Below are positions 8,090 through 17,145 of a stretch of DNA of 64,000 nt, piece after piece. The stretch spans positions 62,001 through 126,000 of the forward strand of contig DAOLDD010000005.1 of assembly GCA_035327585.1 (NCBI GenBank), written 5' to 3'. How positions within the stretch are numbered: the first letter of the stretch is position 1; each line of letters starts with the position of its first letter. A model generated the notes under the pieces. The model had not been told where the DNA came from and did no database searches. It saw only the letters and a program-made list of their open reading frames with translations. Source of the stretch: JAMLJG01 sp035327585. GTDB lineage: Bacteria > Verrucomicrobiota > Kiritimatiellia > CAIVKH01. A program made the translations under genes and the position numbers.

Positions 8090-8157
8090 AGTACTTCTCC
8101 GCAAATTCGCGCCCATTCGCTTCAATTCGCGGAGTTGCTCCTGGAGAATCCGCAGTA

Positions 8158-9405
8158 TCAATCCTCCGGACGCTCGCCGTGCGGAGCCATTTTGACGAGG
8201 CGCGGGTCGAAGCGGGCGAGGACCTCGACGAGGTCCGCCTGCGCGGCCATCACCGCGTGGATGTCCTTGTAGACCATCGGCACTTCATCGAGCCCTGCGG
8301 AAATCAGCGTGACGCCGGCGTCGCGCAGCGCGCGGTTCGCGTCCTTCCACGACAGCGTCTTTGTCGCCTGCGTACGGCTCATGCAGCGGCCCGCGCCGTG
8401 CGCGGCGGAGTTCAGGGATTCCGCCACACCCCGGCCCCGCACGATAAATCCCGGCGTCGCCATGGAACCGGGAATGATGCCGAGCACGCCCGCGCCCGCC
8501 GGCGTCGCACCCTTGCGATGCACGACCAACTCCTCGCCGCGATGCGTCTCCTTCCACGCGAAGTTGTGGTGGTTCTCGAGGTCGAGCAGCACGTCGACGC
8601 CGAGATGGCGCGCGATGTGGTGGTGAATCAGCGCGTGGTTCGCTGCGGCGTAACGGCCCATCAATTCCATCGCGTCCCAATATTCGCGACCTTCGTGTGA
8701 GTCGAGGTCGAGCCACGCGAGATGCCGCATCTCCTTCGGCAGGTCCGGATGCCGCTTCATCGCGAGCCTGCTGTAGTGGTCGCACACCGCCGCGCCGGTC
8801 CCGCGGCTCCCGCTGTGGCTCAACAGCGCGAGGTAACGCCCGGGCGGAAATGCGGCGCCGACGGCGCGGCGCCCTCCAACATCACTTTGCATCGTGGAGG
8901 GCGGCAGGCCCTTGCCGCCCGCGCGGATGATTGGCTCCTCAACCGTCAGCACGCCGAACTCGACGAAGTGGTTGCCGCTGCCGCTGGTGCCGAGCTGCGC
9001 CCAGGCGCGGTCGCGGTTCGCCTTCGTGATGGGACTGACCGACCAGTCGGCATCCATCACCGCGTGCGTGCGCCGATCCCGGAACGAGGCGCCGACGCCG
9101 AATTTCGTTTCCTCCTCGATCGCGCGGATCAGCTGCTCCTGACGGCGCTCCAGCCACTCGACCGGCAGGTCGAGTACGGTGAGTTTCATCCGGCACGCGA
9201 TATCCACGCCGACCGCGTAGGGAATCACCGCGCCGCGCGTCGCGAGCACGCCGCCGATCGGCAGGCCATAGCCGACGTGCGCGTCCGGCATCAGCGCGCC
9301 CGCGACGGCGACGGGCAGCCGGCTCGCCGCGTCCATCTGCGCCTCCGCGTTGACGTCGATCCGGTCCCCCCACTTCCGCCACGGCGCTGGTTGGTTCGTG
9401 CTCAT
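8158..9405 (-). CDS. rtcB: RNA-splicing ligase RtcB (with in-frame repeat insertion)
   Basis: A 415-residue RtcB-family 3'-phosphate/5'-OH RNA ligase. Family motifs include DAHVGYGLPIGG near the start, the Cys/His-rich GVDIACRM, GTSGSGNHFVEFG, SHSGSRGTG, LLDLENHHNFAWKE, the HRKGATPA segment bearing the guanylylated His, and AAHGAGRCMSR. It would repair cleaved RNA or tRNA. Residues about 162-186 are an extra loop encoded by a 69-base dispersed repeat (8851-8919) also found in a methyltransferase gene at 59011-59079. Start ATG 9405 overlaps the nth stop (ATGA), and upstream in-frame codons lie in nth, so the longer frame is rejected. Confidence 0.92.
   Translation of the reverse strand: MSTNQPAPWRKWGDRIDVNAEAQMDAASRLPVAVAGALMPDAHVGYGLPIGGVLATRGAVIPYAVGVDIACRMKLTVLDLPVEWLERRQEQLIRAIEEETKFGVGASFRDRRTHAVMDADWSVSPITKANRDRAWAQLGTSGSGNHFVEFGVLTVEEPIIRAGGKGLPPSTMQSDVGGRRAVGAAFPPGRYLALLSHSGSRGTGAAVCDHYSRLAMKRHPDLPKEMRHLAWLDLDSHEGREYWDAMELMGRYAAANHALIHHHIARHLGVDVLLDLENHHNFAWKETHRGEELVVHRKGATPAGAGVLGIIPGSMATPGFIVRGRGVAESLNSAAHGAGRCMSRTQATKTLSWKDANRALRDAGVTLISAGLDEVPMVYKDIHAVMAAQADLVEVLARFDPRLVKMAPHGERPED
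8851..8919. repeat. 69-base dispersed palindromic element inside rtcB (copy F1)
   Basis: The plus strand begins GCGGCGCCGACGGCGCGGCG, then CCCTCCA, and ends GGAGGGCGGCAGGCCCTTGC. The reverse complement of 59011-59079 matches both arms almost base for base, while the central 18-20 bases differ. The two copies sit inside unrelated genes and are read in opposite orientations, both open. Confidence 0.88.
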
Positions 9406-10106
9406 TTTTTCACCACGGAGGTCACGGAGACACGGAGGGCGGAGACTCGCACATCCTCTCCGTGCCTCCGTGCGCTCCGTGGTAAATTTCTCCGTAACTC
9501 CGAACAAATCGGGCAGGTCCGTCCGTCGCAGCCGCGGGCGGTGCAGTGGGCGCGGCCGTAGAAGATGATTTGCAGGTGGCGCTTGTGCCAGTCGGCGGGC
9601 GGAAACAGTTTCTTCAGGTCGCGCTCGGTCTCCACCACGTTGCGCCCGCGCGTCAGCTTCCACCGCTTTGCGAGCCGGTGGATGTGCGTGTCGACGGGGA
9701 ACGCGTGTTCGCCGAACGCCTGGCTCATCACGACCGACGCGGTCTTGTGCCCGACGCCGGGTAGCGCTTCCAGCTCCTCGAACGTACGCGGTACGCGCCC
9801 GCCATGTTTCTCCAGCAGCAGCTTCGCCGTAGCGCGGATCGCCTTCGATTTGGCCGGAGCGAGGCCGCAGGGGCGGATGATGCGGCGGATCGTGGCGACC
9901 GGCAGCGCGGCCATTTTCTCCGGCGTATCGGCGCGTGCGAACAGCGCCGGCGTGATCTCATTCACGCGCTTGTCCGTGCACTGCGCGGAGAGGATCACCG
10001 CGACAAGCAGCGTGAACGGGTCCGCGTGCGCAAGCGGCGCATCGACGTCGGGGAAGAAGTCGTCGAGGCGGCGTCCGATGTACTGCGCGCGTTCGGTGCG
10101 GGTCAT
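9402..10106 (-). CDS. nth: Endonuclease III (with repeat-derived C-terminal tail)
   Basis: A 234-residue HhH-GPD DNA glycosylase/AP lyase for oxidised pyrimidines. The helix-hairpin-helix LPGVGHKTASVV carries catalytic Lys121, and Asp139 lies in PVDTHIHR. Four cysteines near the end (188, 193, 198, 201) are spaced C-x4-C-x4-C-x2-C, unlike the usual C-x6-C-x2-C-x5-C of E. coli Nth, although PICS-type variants exist. Residues about 207-234 are encoded by a CACGGAG-family repeat, so the tail is probably not ancestral. The stop overlaps the rtcB start by 4 bases. Confidence 0.9.
   Translation of the reverse strand: MTRTERAQYIGRRLDDFFPDVDAPLAHADPFTLLVAVILSAQCTDKRVNEITPALFARADTPEKMAALPVATIRRIIRPCGLAPAKSKAIRATAKLLLEKHGGRVPRTFEELEALPGVGHKTASVVMSQAFGEHAFPVDTHIHRLAKRWKLTRGRNVVETERDLKKLFPPADWHKRHLQIIFYGRAHCTARGCDGRTCPICSELRRNLPRSARRHGEDVRVSALRVSVTSVVKK
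9409..9490. repeat. CACGGAG-family inverted repeat (short copy B2)
   Basis: The arms CACCACGGAGGTCACGGAG (9411-9429) and CTCCGTGCGCTCCGTGG (9466-9482) are imperfect inverted copies. The centre lacks the C-run/A-run of the longer copies. It encodes the last 28 residues or so of Nth. Confidence 0.8.
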
Positions 10107-10188
10107 GGTCGGGGGGGAGAGGGTTTCGGGTGTCAGGTGTCGGCCTTCAAATCGGGGTCGCGGTCGGTATCGGTATCGATAAAATTTG

Positions 10189-10231
10189 CAACGTCTGTAA
10201 TTTCTTTTTTGGGGACTTACAACGTCTGTAA
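10189..10231 (+). promoter_or_regulatory. Twin 12-mer direct repeat upstream of argG
   Basis: CAACGTCTGTAA occurs perfectly at 10189-10200 and 10220-10231, 31 bases apart (about three helical turns), in an otherwise AT-rich stretch of the nth-argG gap. The spacing suggests a pair of regulator binding sites on one DNA face. It does not match the E. coli ARG box. Confidence 0.5.
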
Positions 10232-10297
10232 AAAATGTTTCCGGTTGATTTCCGCGGGCGTTTGCTCAAACGTTGCCGGGTTTTTCAGGAGAATCCA

Positions 10298-11494
10298 ATG
10301 AAAGTCGTACTGGCATATTCGGGCGGGTTGGACACGTCGGTGATCCTCGGGTGGATCAAGGAGACGTACAACGCGGAGGTGATCTGCTTCGCGGCGGACA
10401 TCGGGCAGGAGGAGGAGCTGAAGGGGCTCAAGGGGAAGGCGAAGAAGTCCGGCGCGTCGAAGTGCTACGTGGACGACCTGCGCGAGGAGTTCGCGCGCGA
10501 TTTCGTGTTCCCGATGATCCGCGCGGGGGCGGTGTACGAGAGCGGCTACCTGTTGGGCACGTCGATCGCGCGCCCGCTGATCGCGAAGCGGATGGTGGAG
10601 ATCGCGGTGGCGGAAGGCGCGGACGCGATTGCGCACGGGGCGACAGGCAAGGGCAACGACCAGGTGCGGTTCGAGCTGACGGCGTACGCGCTGCGGCCCG
10701 GCATCCAGGTGATCGCGCCGTGGCGCGAGGAGCGCTACCGCAAGCAGTTCACAGGGCGCAACGACATGCTGGCGTATTGCGAGGCGCACGGCATCCCGGT
10801 TGAGGCGTCGGCGAAGAAGCCGTATTCGATGGATCGCAACCTGCTGCACATCAGCTTCGAGGGCGGCATTTTGGAAGACCCGTGGAACGAGCCGCCGGCG
10901 GACATGTTCAAGTTGAGCGTGAGCCCGGAGCGGGCGCCGGCGAAGCCGGAGTATGTCGAGGTCGAGTTCAAGGCCGGCAACGCGGTCGCGGTGAACGGAA
11001 AGAAATTGAACCCGCTGGGCGTGATGCAGGTGTTGAACAAGCTCGGCGGCAAGCACGGCGTGGGGCGCATCGACCTCGTCGAGAACCGGTTCGTGGGCAT
11101 GAAGAGCCGCGGCGTGTACGAGACGCCGGGCGGCACGATTTTGCACCGCGCGCGCGAGGCGGTGGAGCAGCTCACGATGGACCGCGAGGTGCTGCACCTG
11201 CGCAACAGCCTGGTGCCGCAGTACGCGAAGCTGGTGTACAACGGTTTCTGGTACGCGCCGGAGCGCGAGATGCTGCAGACGACGATGGACGAGGCGGTGG
11301 CGAACGTGACCGGCGTCGCGCGGATCAAGCTCTACAAGGGCACCGCGAGCGTGGTGGGCCGCAAGGCGCGGAAGTCGCTCTACGACCCGCACATGGCCAG
11401 CTTCGAGGGCGCGGGCGGCTACAACCAGAGCGACGCGACCGGTTTCATCAAACTCAACGCCCTCCGCCTGCGGGTGCGGGCGAAGATGGGCTGA
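10298..11494 (+). CDS. argG: Argininosuccinate synthase
   Basis: A 398-residue enzyme joining citrulline and aspartate in arginine synthesis. The ATP-binding AYSGGLDTSV at the N-terminus and HGATGKGNDQVRFE are diagnostic, and the length is typical. Start ATG 10298 follows CAGGAG, so the longer frame from 10235 is rejected. No other arginine genes are adjacent. The upstream twin 12-mer repeat may be its operator. Confidence 0.96.
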   Translation: MKVVLAYSGGLDTSVILGWIKETYNAEVICFAADIGQEEELKGLKGKAKKSGASKCYVDDLREEFARDFVFPMIRAGAVYESGYLLGTSIARPLIAKRMVEIAVAEGADAIAHGATGKGNDQVRFELTAYALRPGIQVIAPWREERYRKQFTGRNDMLAYCEAHGIPVEASAKKPYSMDRNLLHISFEGGILEDPWNEPPADMFKLSVSPERAPAKPEYVEVEFKAGNAVAVNGKKLNPLGVMQVLNKLGGKHGVGRIDLVENRFVGMKSRGVYETPGGTILHRAREAVEQLTMDREVLHLRNSLVPQYAKLVYNGFWYAPEREMLQTTMDEAVANVTGVARIKLYKGTASVVGRKARKSLYDPHMASFEGAGGYNQSDATGFIKLNALRLRVRAKMG

Positions 11495-11503
11495 CACGGG
11501 CTG

Positions 11504-11532
11504 TTGAGCTGCGCAGGGTACTGCGGTATGGT
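11504..11532 (+). promoter_or_regulatory. Promoter of hicBA (predicted leaderless)
   Basis: TTGAGC (11504-11509), a 17-base spacer and TATGGT (11527-11532) end 6 bases before the hicB ATG at 11539. No ribosome-binding site is present, matching the geometry at the other toxin-antitoxin operons of the window. Confidence 0.6.
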
Positions 11533-11538
11533 GCTCTC

Positions 11539-11745
11539 ATGAAGTTCATGGTCACGTTGGATCGCGACGAGGATGGCGTCTGGGTTGCCGGTTGTCCCGC
11601 AATTCCCGGCTGCATCTCGCAGGGCGAAACGCGCGCGGACGCACTGAAGAACATCAAGGAGGCCATTGCCCTTTGCCTCGAAGTGCGCGCGGAACAGGGT
11701 TTGCCGCTGACCGTGGAGACCAAGCAGGTTGAAGTGGGCGTCTGA
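11539..11745 (+). CDS. hicB: HicB-family antitoxin
   Basis: A 68-residue protein with the partial RNase H-like HicB fold: FMVTLDRDEDGVWVAGCPAI, then PGCISQGETRADALKNIKEA. It lacks a C-terminal DNA-binding helix-turn-helix, as in short HicB proteins, so a separate repression mechanism or repression by the complex is likely. It precedes hicA and overlaps it by one base (TGATG). The antitoxin-first order is the reverse of the classical hicAB order but is common. Confidence 0.9.
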   Translation: MKFMVTLDRDEDGVWVAGCPAIPGCISQGETRADALKNIKEAIALCLEVRAEQGLPLTVETKQVEVGV

Positions 11746-11975
11746 TGGCGCGACTTCCGGTATTGAGCGGCCGACAACTGGTGAAGCTGTTCGTCCGGCT
11801 GGGCTGGGCCGTGGCGCGCCAACGCGGAAGCCACATCATTCTTACCAAGCCGGGTCATCTCTCCACGCTATCCATTCCAGACCACCGAGAAGTGGCTCAA
11901 GGAACGTTGCGGGGGCTGCTTCAGGCGGCCGATATGACCCCGGAATATTTCACCCGCATGGCCCGAGGAAAATAA
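11745..11975 (+). CDS. hicA: HicA-family mRNA interferase toxin
   Basis: A 76-residue HicA/YcfA-type double-stranded-RNA-binding-fold toxin. Typical features are LSGRQLVKLFVRLGWAV, the catalytic His in RQRGSHIIL, and IPDHREVAQGTLRGLLQAA. It would cleave mRNA independently of ribosomes when freed from HicB. Its stop at 11973-11975 is one base from the TTG start of lysA, so toxin and lysine-biosynthesis gene may share a transcript. Confidence 0.92.
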   Translation: MARLPVLSGRQLVKLFVRLGWAVARQRGSHIILTKPGHLSTLSIPDHREVAQGTLRGLLQAADMTPEYFTRMARGK

Positions 11976-11976
11976 A

Positions 11977-13222
<1,246 letters not shown>

Positions 13223-13227
<5 letters not shown>

Positions 13228-13286
13228 GGCGAGCGCTCCGAGCGAGCCGCGTGGGAATTCGGCTCGGTGGGACACCTCGCCCTACC
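13223..13286. repeat. GGTAGGGCGAG-family element at the lysA stop (copy E1)
   Basis: The ends GGTAGGGCGAG and CTCGCCCTACC are perfect inverted repeats of 11 bases bracketing a 64-base unit. The body (CTCCGAGCGAGCC then GGCTCGGTGGGACAC) matches the reverse complement of 59249-59313. The lysA stop codon TAG is part of the left end. It may double as a transcription terminator hairpin. Confidence 0.85.
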
Positions 13287-13313
13287 GATCGATAGTTGTG
13301 CGGCGGTGTCCTC

Positions 13314-14399
13314 CTACAAAATCAGCATGCAATCGCCGTAGCTGAAGAAGCGGTATTTCTCGCGCACGGCTTCCGCGTAGGCGGCGAGGATGAACTCGCG
13401 AGCCGCGAATGCGCTGATCATCATCAACAGCGTCGACTGCGGCAGGTGGAAGTTGGTCAGCAGGGCGTCCACTGCGCGGAAGGTGTACGGCGGGTAAATG
13501 AAGATGCTGGTGCGACCCTGGTCCGCGACGACGGCGCCGTGCCGGGCGGCGACGGCTTCCAGCGTGCGGACGCTGGTGGTTCCGACGGCGACTACGCGAC
13601 CGCCGTTCGCACGGGCCGCCCGGACGGCGGCGGCGGTTTCCGTCGGCACCTCGTACCGCTCGTCGTGCATCACATGATCCTCCACGCGTTCGACGGATAC
13701 GGGCCGGAACGTCCCGATGCCGACATGCAGGGTGAGTTCGGCCCGCCCCACCCCGGCGGCGGCGAGCCGTTCGAACAGTTCGGGCGTGAAGTGCAGCCCC
13801 GCCGTCGGCGCCGCCACCGCACCCGGGGTTCGGGCGTAGATGGTTTGGTAGCGTTCCTTATCGGTGACCGGTGATCGGTGACCGGTGACCGGTTCGGATT
13901 CCCCACTGGTCACCGGACACCGGTCACCGGTCACCCTCTTAATATAAGGCGGCAGCGGAGTGTGCCCGTGCTCCTCGAGATAATCGAGCAGTGGGCGGTC
14001 GATGTGAAAGCGGACCGACGCCGCGCCCTGCTCGCCGTAGGCCAGGATTTCGGCGGCGCCGCCGCCTTCCAATTCGAGCCGTCCGCCCGGCTCGGGGCGG
14101 CGGCGGCATCGGAGAAGGACCTCCCACACTCCTTCTTCTAGCGCCTCCAGCAGAAAGACTTCCGCGCGTCCGCCGGTGCCCGGCTTTCGGGCGAAGAGCC
14201 GGGCGGGGATGACGCGCGTATTGTTGAGGACGAGCAGGTCGTTGGGCCGCAGATAGGCGGGCAGATCGGACACGCGGCGGTGTTCCCAGCGCCGGTCGGC
14301 CCGGTGCATGACCATCATGCGCGACTCGTCGCGGCGATCCACGGGTTGCTGCGCGATCAGTTCGGGCGGAAGAAAATAGTCAAAATCGGATGTGTTCAC
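13314..14399 (-). CDS. queA: tRNA ribosyltransferase-isomerase QueA (with repeat insertion)
   Basis: A 361-residue S-adenosylmethionine:tRNA ribosyltransferase-isomerase for queuosine synthesis. DFDYFLPPELIAQQP, NNTRVIPARL, the GAVAAPTAGLHFT core, VGTTSVRTLE and TNFHLPQSTLLMM are conserved. Start is GTG 14399; upstream codons are repeat-like and lack homology. Residues 156-181 are inserted between YIKR and ERYQTIYA, positions that are almost adjacent in normal QueA. They are encoded by ACCGGTCAC-type repeats (13863-13934). The insertion keeps the frame and lies in a surface-type linker, so activity is plausible. Confidence 0.93.
   Translation of the reverse strand: MNTSDFDYFLPPELIAQQPVDRRDESRMMVMHRADRRWEHRRVSDLPAYLRPNDLLVLNNTRVIPARLFARKPGTGGRAEVFLLEALEEGVWEVLLRCRRRPEPGGRLELEGGGAAEILAYGEQGAASVRFHIDRPLLDYLEEHGHTPLPPYIKRVTGDRCPVTSGESEPVTGHRSPVTDKERYQTIYARTPGAVAAPTAGLHFTPELFERLAAAGVGRAELTLHVGIGTFRPVSVERVEDHVMHDERYEVPTETAAAVRAARANGGRVVAVGTTSVRTLEAVAARHGAVVADQGRTSIFIYPPYTFRAVDALLTNFHLPQSTLLMMISAFAAREFILAAYAEAVREKYRFFSYGDCMLIL
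13863..13934. repeat. ACCGGTCAC-family array inside queA (copy A1)
   Basis: Units of GGTGACCGGTGATCGGTGACC on one side and CACCGGACACCGGTCACC on the other form an inverted pair around TTCGGATTCCCC. The same units occur at 17146-17218, 17679-17712, 18994-19049 and 24810-24856. Here they sit wholly inside the queA reading frame. Confidence 0.9.
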
Positions 14400-14403
14400 A
14401 GGA

Positions 14404-14433
14404 TTGACGGAATCGGCCTGCCGTGGGTATTGT
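14404..14433 (+). promoter_or_regulatory. Promoter of the pseudopilin gene
   Basis: TTGACG (14404-14409) and TATTGT (14428-14433) with an 18-base spacer lie in the divergent queA/pilin gap, about 59 bases before the pilin ATG. Confidence 0.5.
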
Positions 14434-14491
14434 CTTCTCTTGTGACAGGCTTGGCCCGGTGGCCACAGCCACAAAATCACAGGAGCCGACC

Positions 14492-15145
14492 ATGATCAAG
14501 ATGTTGCGCCAGCTGAAGAAACGCGGTTTTACACTCATCGAACTGCTCGTCGTTATCGCGATTATCGCGATTCTCGCCGCCGTGTTGACCCCCACGGTAA
14601 CCGACGCGCTGACCCGCGGCAAGATGACCGGCACGCTTTCGAACGGCCGCAGCATCTTCCAGGCGCTCTTCGCCAAGGACATCGAAGACCCGATCTTCCA
14701 GACGGGCGGCGCCTATCCGCGCAACACCGGCACCGGACGCATCTTCACGGAGTCGACGGACTTCTTCCGCCATGTCCTCACCGCTGGCGTGATGCGCGTC
14801 AACACCTCCTTCTTCAGCGCGCCCGGCGTGCCGCCGCCCGCGACCACGAACCTCACGGATTTCGTGGGCGCCAACAATGCCTGGTGCATCTCCGCCAATC
14901 TGACGGACTCCTCCATCGACACGACCCCGCTCCTCTTCACGCGTAACCTCAACGTGAGCCAGCTCGCAAGCGGCACGTTCGACTACAGCGCGCAGTTGAC
15001 CGAGAACGCGCCGTTCGGACGCAAGGGTCTTCCTACGGTCCTCAAGGGCGGCAGCGGTCTGGTCTTCAAGCCGGACACCCTGAACGCCAATTTCTTCTCA
15101 GGCGGCACGAATATCACGGTGCTGCGTCCCGGGGCGGGCCTGTAA
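14492..15145 (+). CDS. Type IV pilin-like / pseudopilin protein
   Basis: A 217-residue protein with a class III (prepilin) signal: basic leader LKKRG followed by FTLIELLVVIAIIAILAAVL, with Glu at +5 for assembly. A prepilin peptidase would cut after the Gly. The C-terminal domain is Thr/Asn/Gly-rich and unrecognised. No other pilus or type II secretion genes are near, as is usual for the many lone pilin-like proteins of PVC bacteria. Start ATG 14492 follows AGGAG at 14481. A GC-rich hairpin follows the gene. Confidence 0.85.
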   Translation: MIKMLRQLKKRGFTLIELLVVIAIIAILAAVLTPTVTDALTRGKMTGTLSNGRSIFQALFAKDIEDPIFQTGGAYPRNTGTGRIFTESTDFFRHVLTAGVMRVNTSFFSAPGVPPPATTNLTDFVGANNAWCISANLTDSSIDTTPLLFTRNLNVSQLASGTFDYSAQLTENAPFGRKGLPTVLKGGSGLVFKPDTLNANFFSGGTNITVLRPGAGL

Positions 15146-15170
15146 GGCTCTTCCAACGTCGTGCAGTTTA

Positions 15171-15205
15171 CGCGCCGCGGCTCTCTTGACGGAGGCCGCG
15201 GCGCG
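15171..15205 (+). terminator. Hairpin downstream of the pseudopilin gene
   Basis: CGCGCCGCGG (15171-15180) pairs perfectly with CCGCGGCGCG (15196-15205), 26 bases after the pilin stop and about 110 before glmS. There is no T-run, so it is at best a non-canonical terminator or an mRNA 3' stabiliser. Confidence 0.5.
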
Positions 15206-15312
15206 CTGCTTAATGCCGCTCCGTTACCTGTAGCCGCGCACGCTGGGCGCGGTGACCCTGTCCGCCCGCCTGCCGCCCCCAGCGTGGGCGGCGACAGCGG
15301 ATGGAGAGCGCC

Positions 15313-17142
15313 ATGTGTGGAATCGTTGGATATGTCGGCCGCCAGGATGCCGTACCCCTGTTGATTGACGGCCTGCGCCGGCTCGAGTACCGGGGCTACG
15401 ACTCCGCCGGCGTCGCGGTGCTGGACCCGTCTTCCGGCGTGGCCACGCGGCGCGCCGTGGGACGTCTCTCCGCCCTGGAGGACTCGCTCGCCGCCTCCCC
15501 GCTCGCCGGCCGCCCCGGCATCGGCCACACCCGCTGGGCGACGCATGGCGCGCCCTCGGAAGCCAACGCGCACCCGCACACCGACGACTCCGGCCGCATC
15601 GCGGTCGTACACAACGGCATCATTGAAAACTACGCGGAGCTGCGCACGGAGCTGGAGGCGAAGGGCCACCAGTTCAAATCGCAAACCGACACCGAGGTCA
15701 TTCCCCACCTGATCGCGCTGGAATTGTCGCACGGCGCGAAGGACATCCTGGAGGCCATCCGCAAGTCGCTGCTGCGCGCGCGCGGCGCGTACGCGCTGGG
15801 CATCGTGTCGGCAAACGAGCCGGACGCGGTGTTCGCGGCGCGCCACGGCAGCCCGCTCATCGTCGGCATCGGCGAGGACGAGTACTACATCGCCAGCGAC
15901 GTGCCCGCGATCCTGAACCGCATCCAGAAGGTCATCTATCTCAACGATGGCGAGGTCGCCGTGCTGCGCAAGGATGGCGTGCGCCTGTTCAAACTCGACG
16001 GGACCGAGGTGAAGCCGGACATCCAGGCCGTCACCTTGCAGGCCGAGGCGGCGGAGCGCGCGGGGTTTGAAACGTACATGCTCAAGGAGATCCACGAGCA
16101 GCCGCGCGTGTTGCGCAACCTCCTGGAGAAGCACGGAGCGCTGAGCGGCAACTTCGGACTGAGCGCCGATTATTTCCGCAAACTCAACCGCATCATGATC
16201 GTCGCCTGCGGCACCGCGTACCACGCGGGCATGTACGGGCGCCTGCTGATGGAGCACTTCACGGGGCTCGCGGTTGAGACGGACCTCGCGAGCGAGTTCC
16301 GCTACCGCGACCCGAAGATCGACCCTGGCACGCTCATCATTCCGGTCTCGCAGTCCGGTGAAACCGCCGACACGCTGGCGTGCATCCGCATGGCGCGCAG
16401 TTGGGGCTGCAAGGTGCTGTCGATCTGCAACGTGGCGGGCAGTTCCGTCGTCCGCGAAAGCGACGCGGTCTTGTTCACCGAGGCCGGTCCCGAAATCGGC
16501 GTCGCCTCCACGAAGGCCTACACCGCGCAGCAGATGGCGTTCGCGCTGCTCTCGCTGTTCATCGCGAAGGCGCGCGGCACGCTGAACGACGCGCAGATCG
16601 CGGAGCTGGTGACGGACCTGCGCAAGGTGCCGGACGCGATCCACCTGGTCGTCTCGCGCAAGGACGCGATCAAGGCCGTCGCGGACAAGCACCACGACGG
16701 ACCGAGCTCGCTCTACCTTGGCCGCAAATTCAATTTCCCGACCGCGCTGGAGGGCGCGCTGAAGAACAAGGAAATCTCCTACCAGCACGCCGAAGGCTAC
16801 GCCGCGGGCGAGATGAAGCACGGCCCGATCGCATTGATCAACGAATACCTGCCCGTCGTCTGCATCTGCACGAAGACGCGCGACGAGGTGTACGAGAAGA
16901 TGATCTCCAACATGAAGGAGGTCGAGGCGCGCAACGGGCGGATCATCGCCGTGGCCACCGAGGGCGACACGCACGTGAAAGCGATCGCCGAGGACATCCT
17001 GTACGTCCCCGAAATCCGCGACGAGTTCTCCCCCATCGTCAACGTCGTCGCCCTGCAACTGCTCGCCTACTACGCCGCCCAAGCCCGCGGCACCGACATC
17101 GACAAGCCGAGGAATCTGGCGAAGAGTGTGACGGTGGAGTAG
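15313..17142 (+). CDS. glmS: Glutamine--fructose-6-phosphate aminotransferase
   Basis: A 609-residue two-domain enzyme making glucosamine-6-phosphate for peptidoglycan and other amino sugars. It starts MCGIVGYVG, so Cys2 becomes the N-terminal glutaminase nucleophile; this fixes the start at 15313 rather than the upstream in-frame ATG 15301. RWATHG, HNGIIENY, two SIS domains (SQSGETADT, ASTKAYTAQ) and the C-terminal KSVTVE end are typical. I see no glmS ribozyme-like core in the short 5' region. It lies three genes before murA, in a cell-wall-precursor neighbourhood. Confidence 0.96.
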   Translation: MCGIVGYVGRQDAVPLLIDGLRRLEYRGYDSAGVAVLDPSSGVATRRAVGRLSALEDSLAASPLAGRPGIGHTRWATHGAPSEANAHPHTDDSGRIAVVHNGIIENYAELRTELEAKGHQFKSQTDTEVIPHLIALELSHGAKDILEAIRKSLLRARGAYALGIVSANEPDAVFAARHGSPLIVGIGEDEYYIASDVPAILNRIQKVIYLNDGEVAVLRKDGVRLFKLDGTEVKPDIQAVTLQAEAAERAGFETYMLKEIHEQPRVLRNLLEKHGALSGNFGLSADYFRKLNRIMIVACGTAYHAGMYGRLLMEHFTGLAVETDLASEFRYRDPKIDPGTLIIPVSQSGETADTLACIRMARSWGCKVLSICNVAGSSVVRESDAVLFTEAGPEIGVASTKAYTAQQMAFALLSLFIAKARGTLNDAQIAELVTDLRKVPDAIHLVVSRKDAIKAVADKHHDGPSSLYLGRKFNFPTALEGALKNKEISYQHAEGYAAGEMKHGPIALINEYLPVVCICTKTRDEVYEKMISNMKEVEARNGRIIAVATEGDTHVKAIAEDILYVPEIRDEFSPIVNVVALQLLAYYAAQARGTDIDKPRNLAKSVTVE

Positions 17143-17145
17143 GAG

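Noticed and set aside
8158..9663. Longer RtcB frame starting inside nth
   Set aside because: The extra 86 residues are nth shadow and repeat DNA; homology starts just after ATG 9405.
13863..13934. Intein or frameshift in queA
   Set aside because: The extra segment is only 26 residues, lacks intein motifs and keeps the frame; it matches the ACCGGTCAC repeat instead.
14983..17082. 699-codon minus-strand frame opposite glmS
   Set aside because: Shadow frame; GlmS on the plus strand explains the codon bias.
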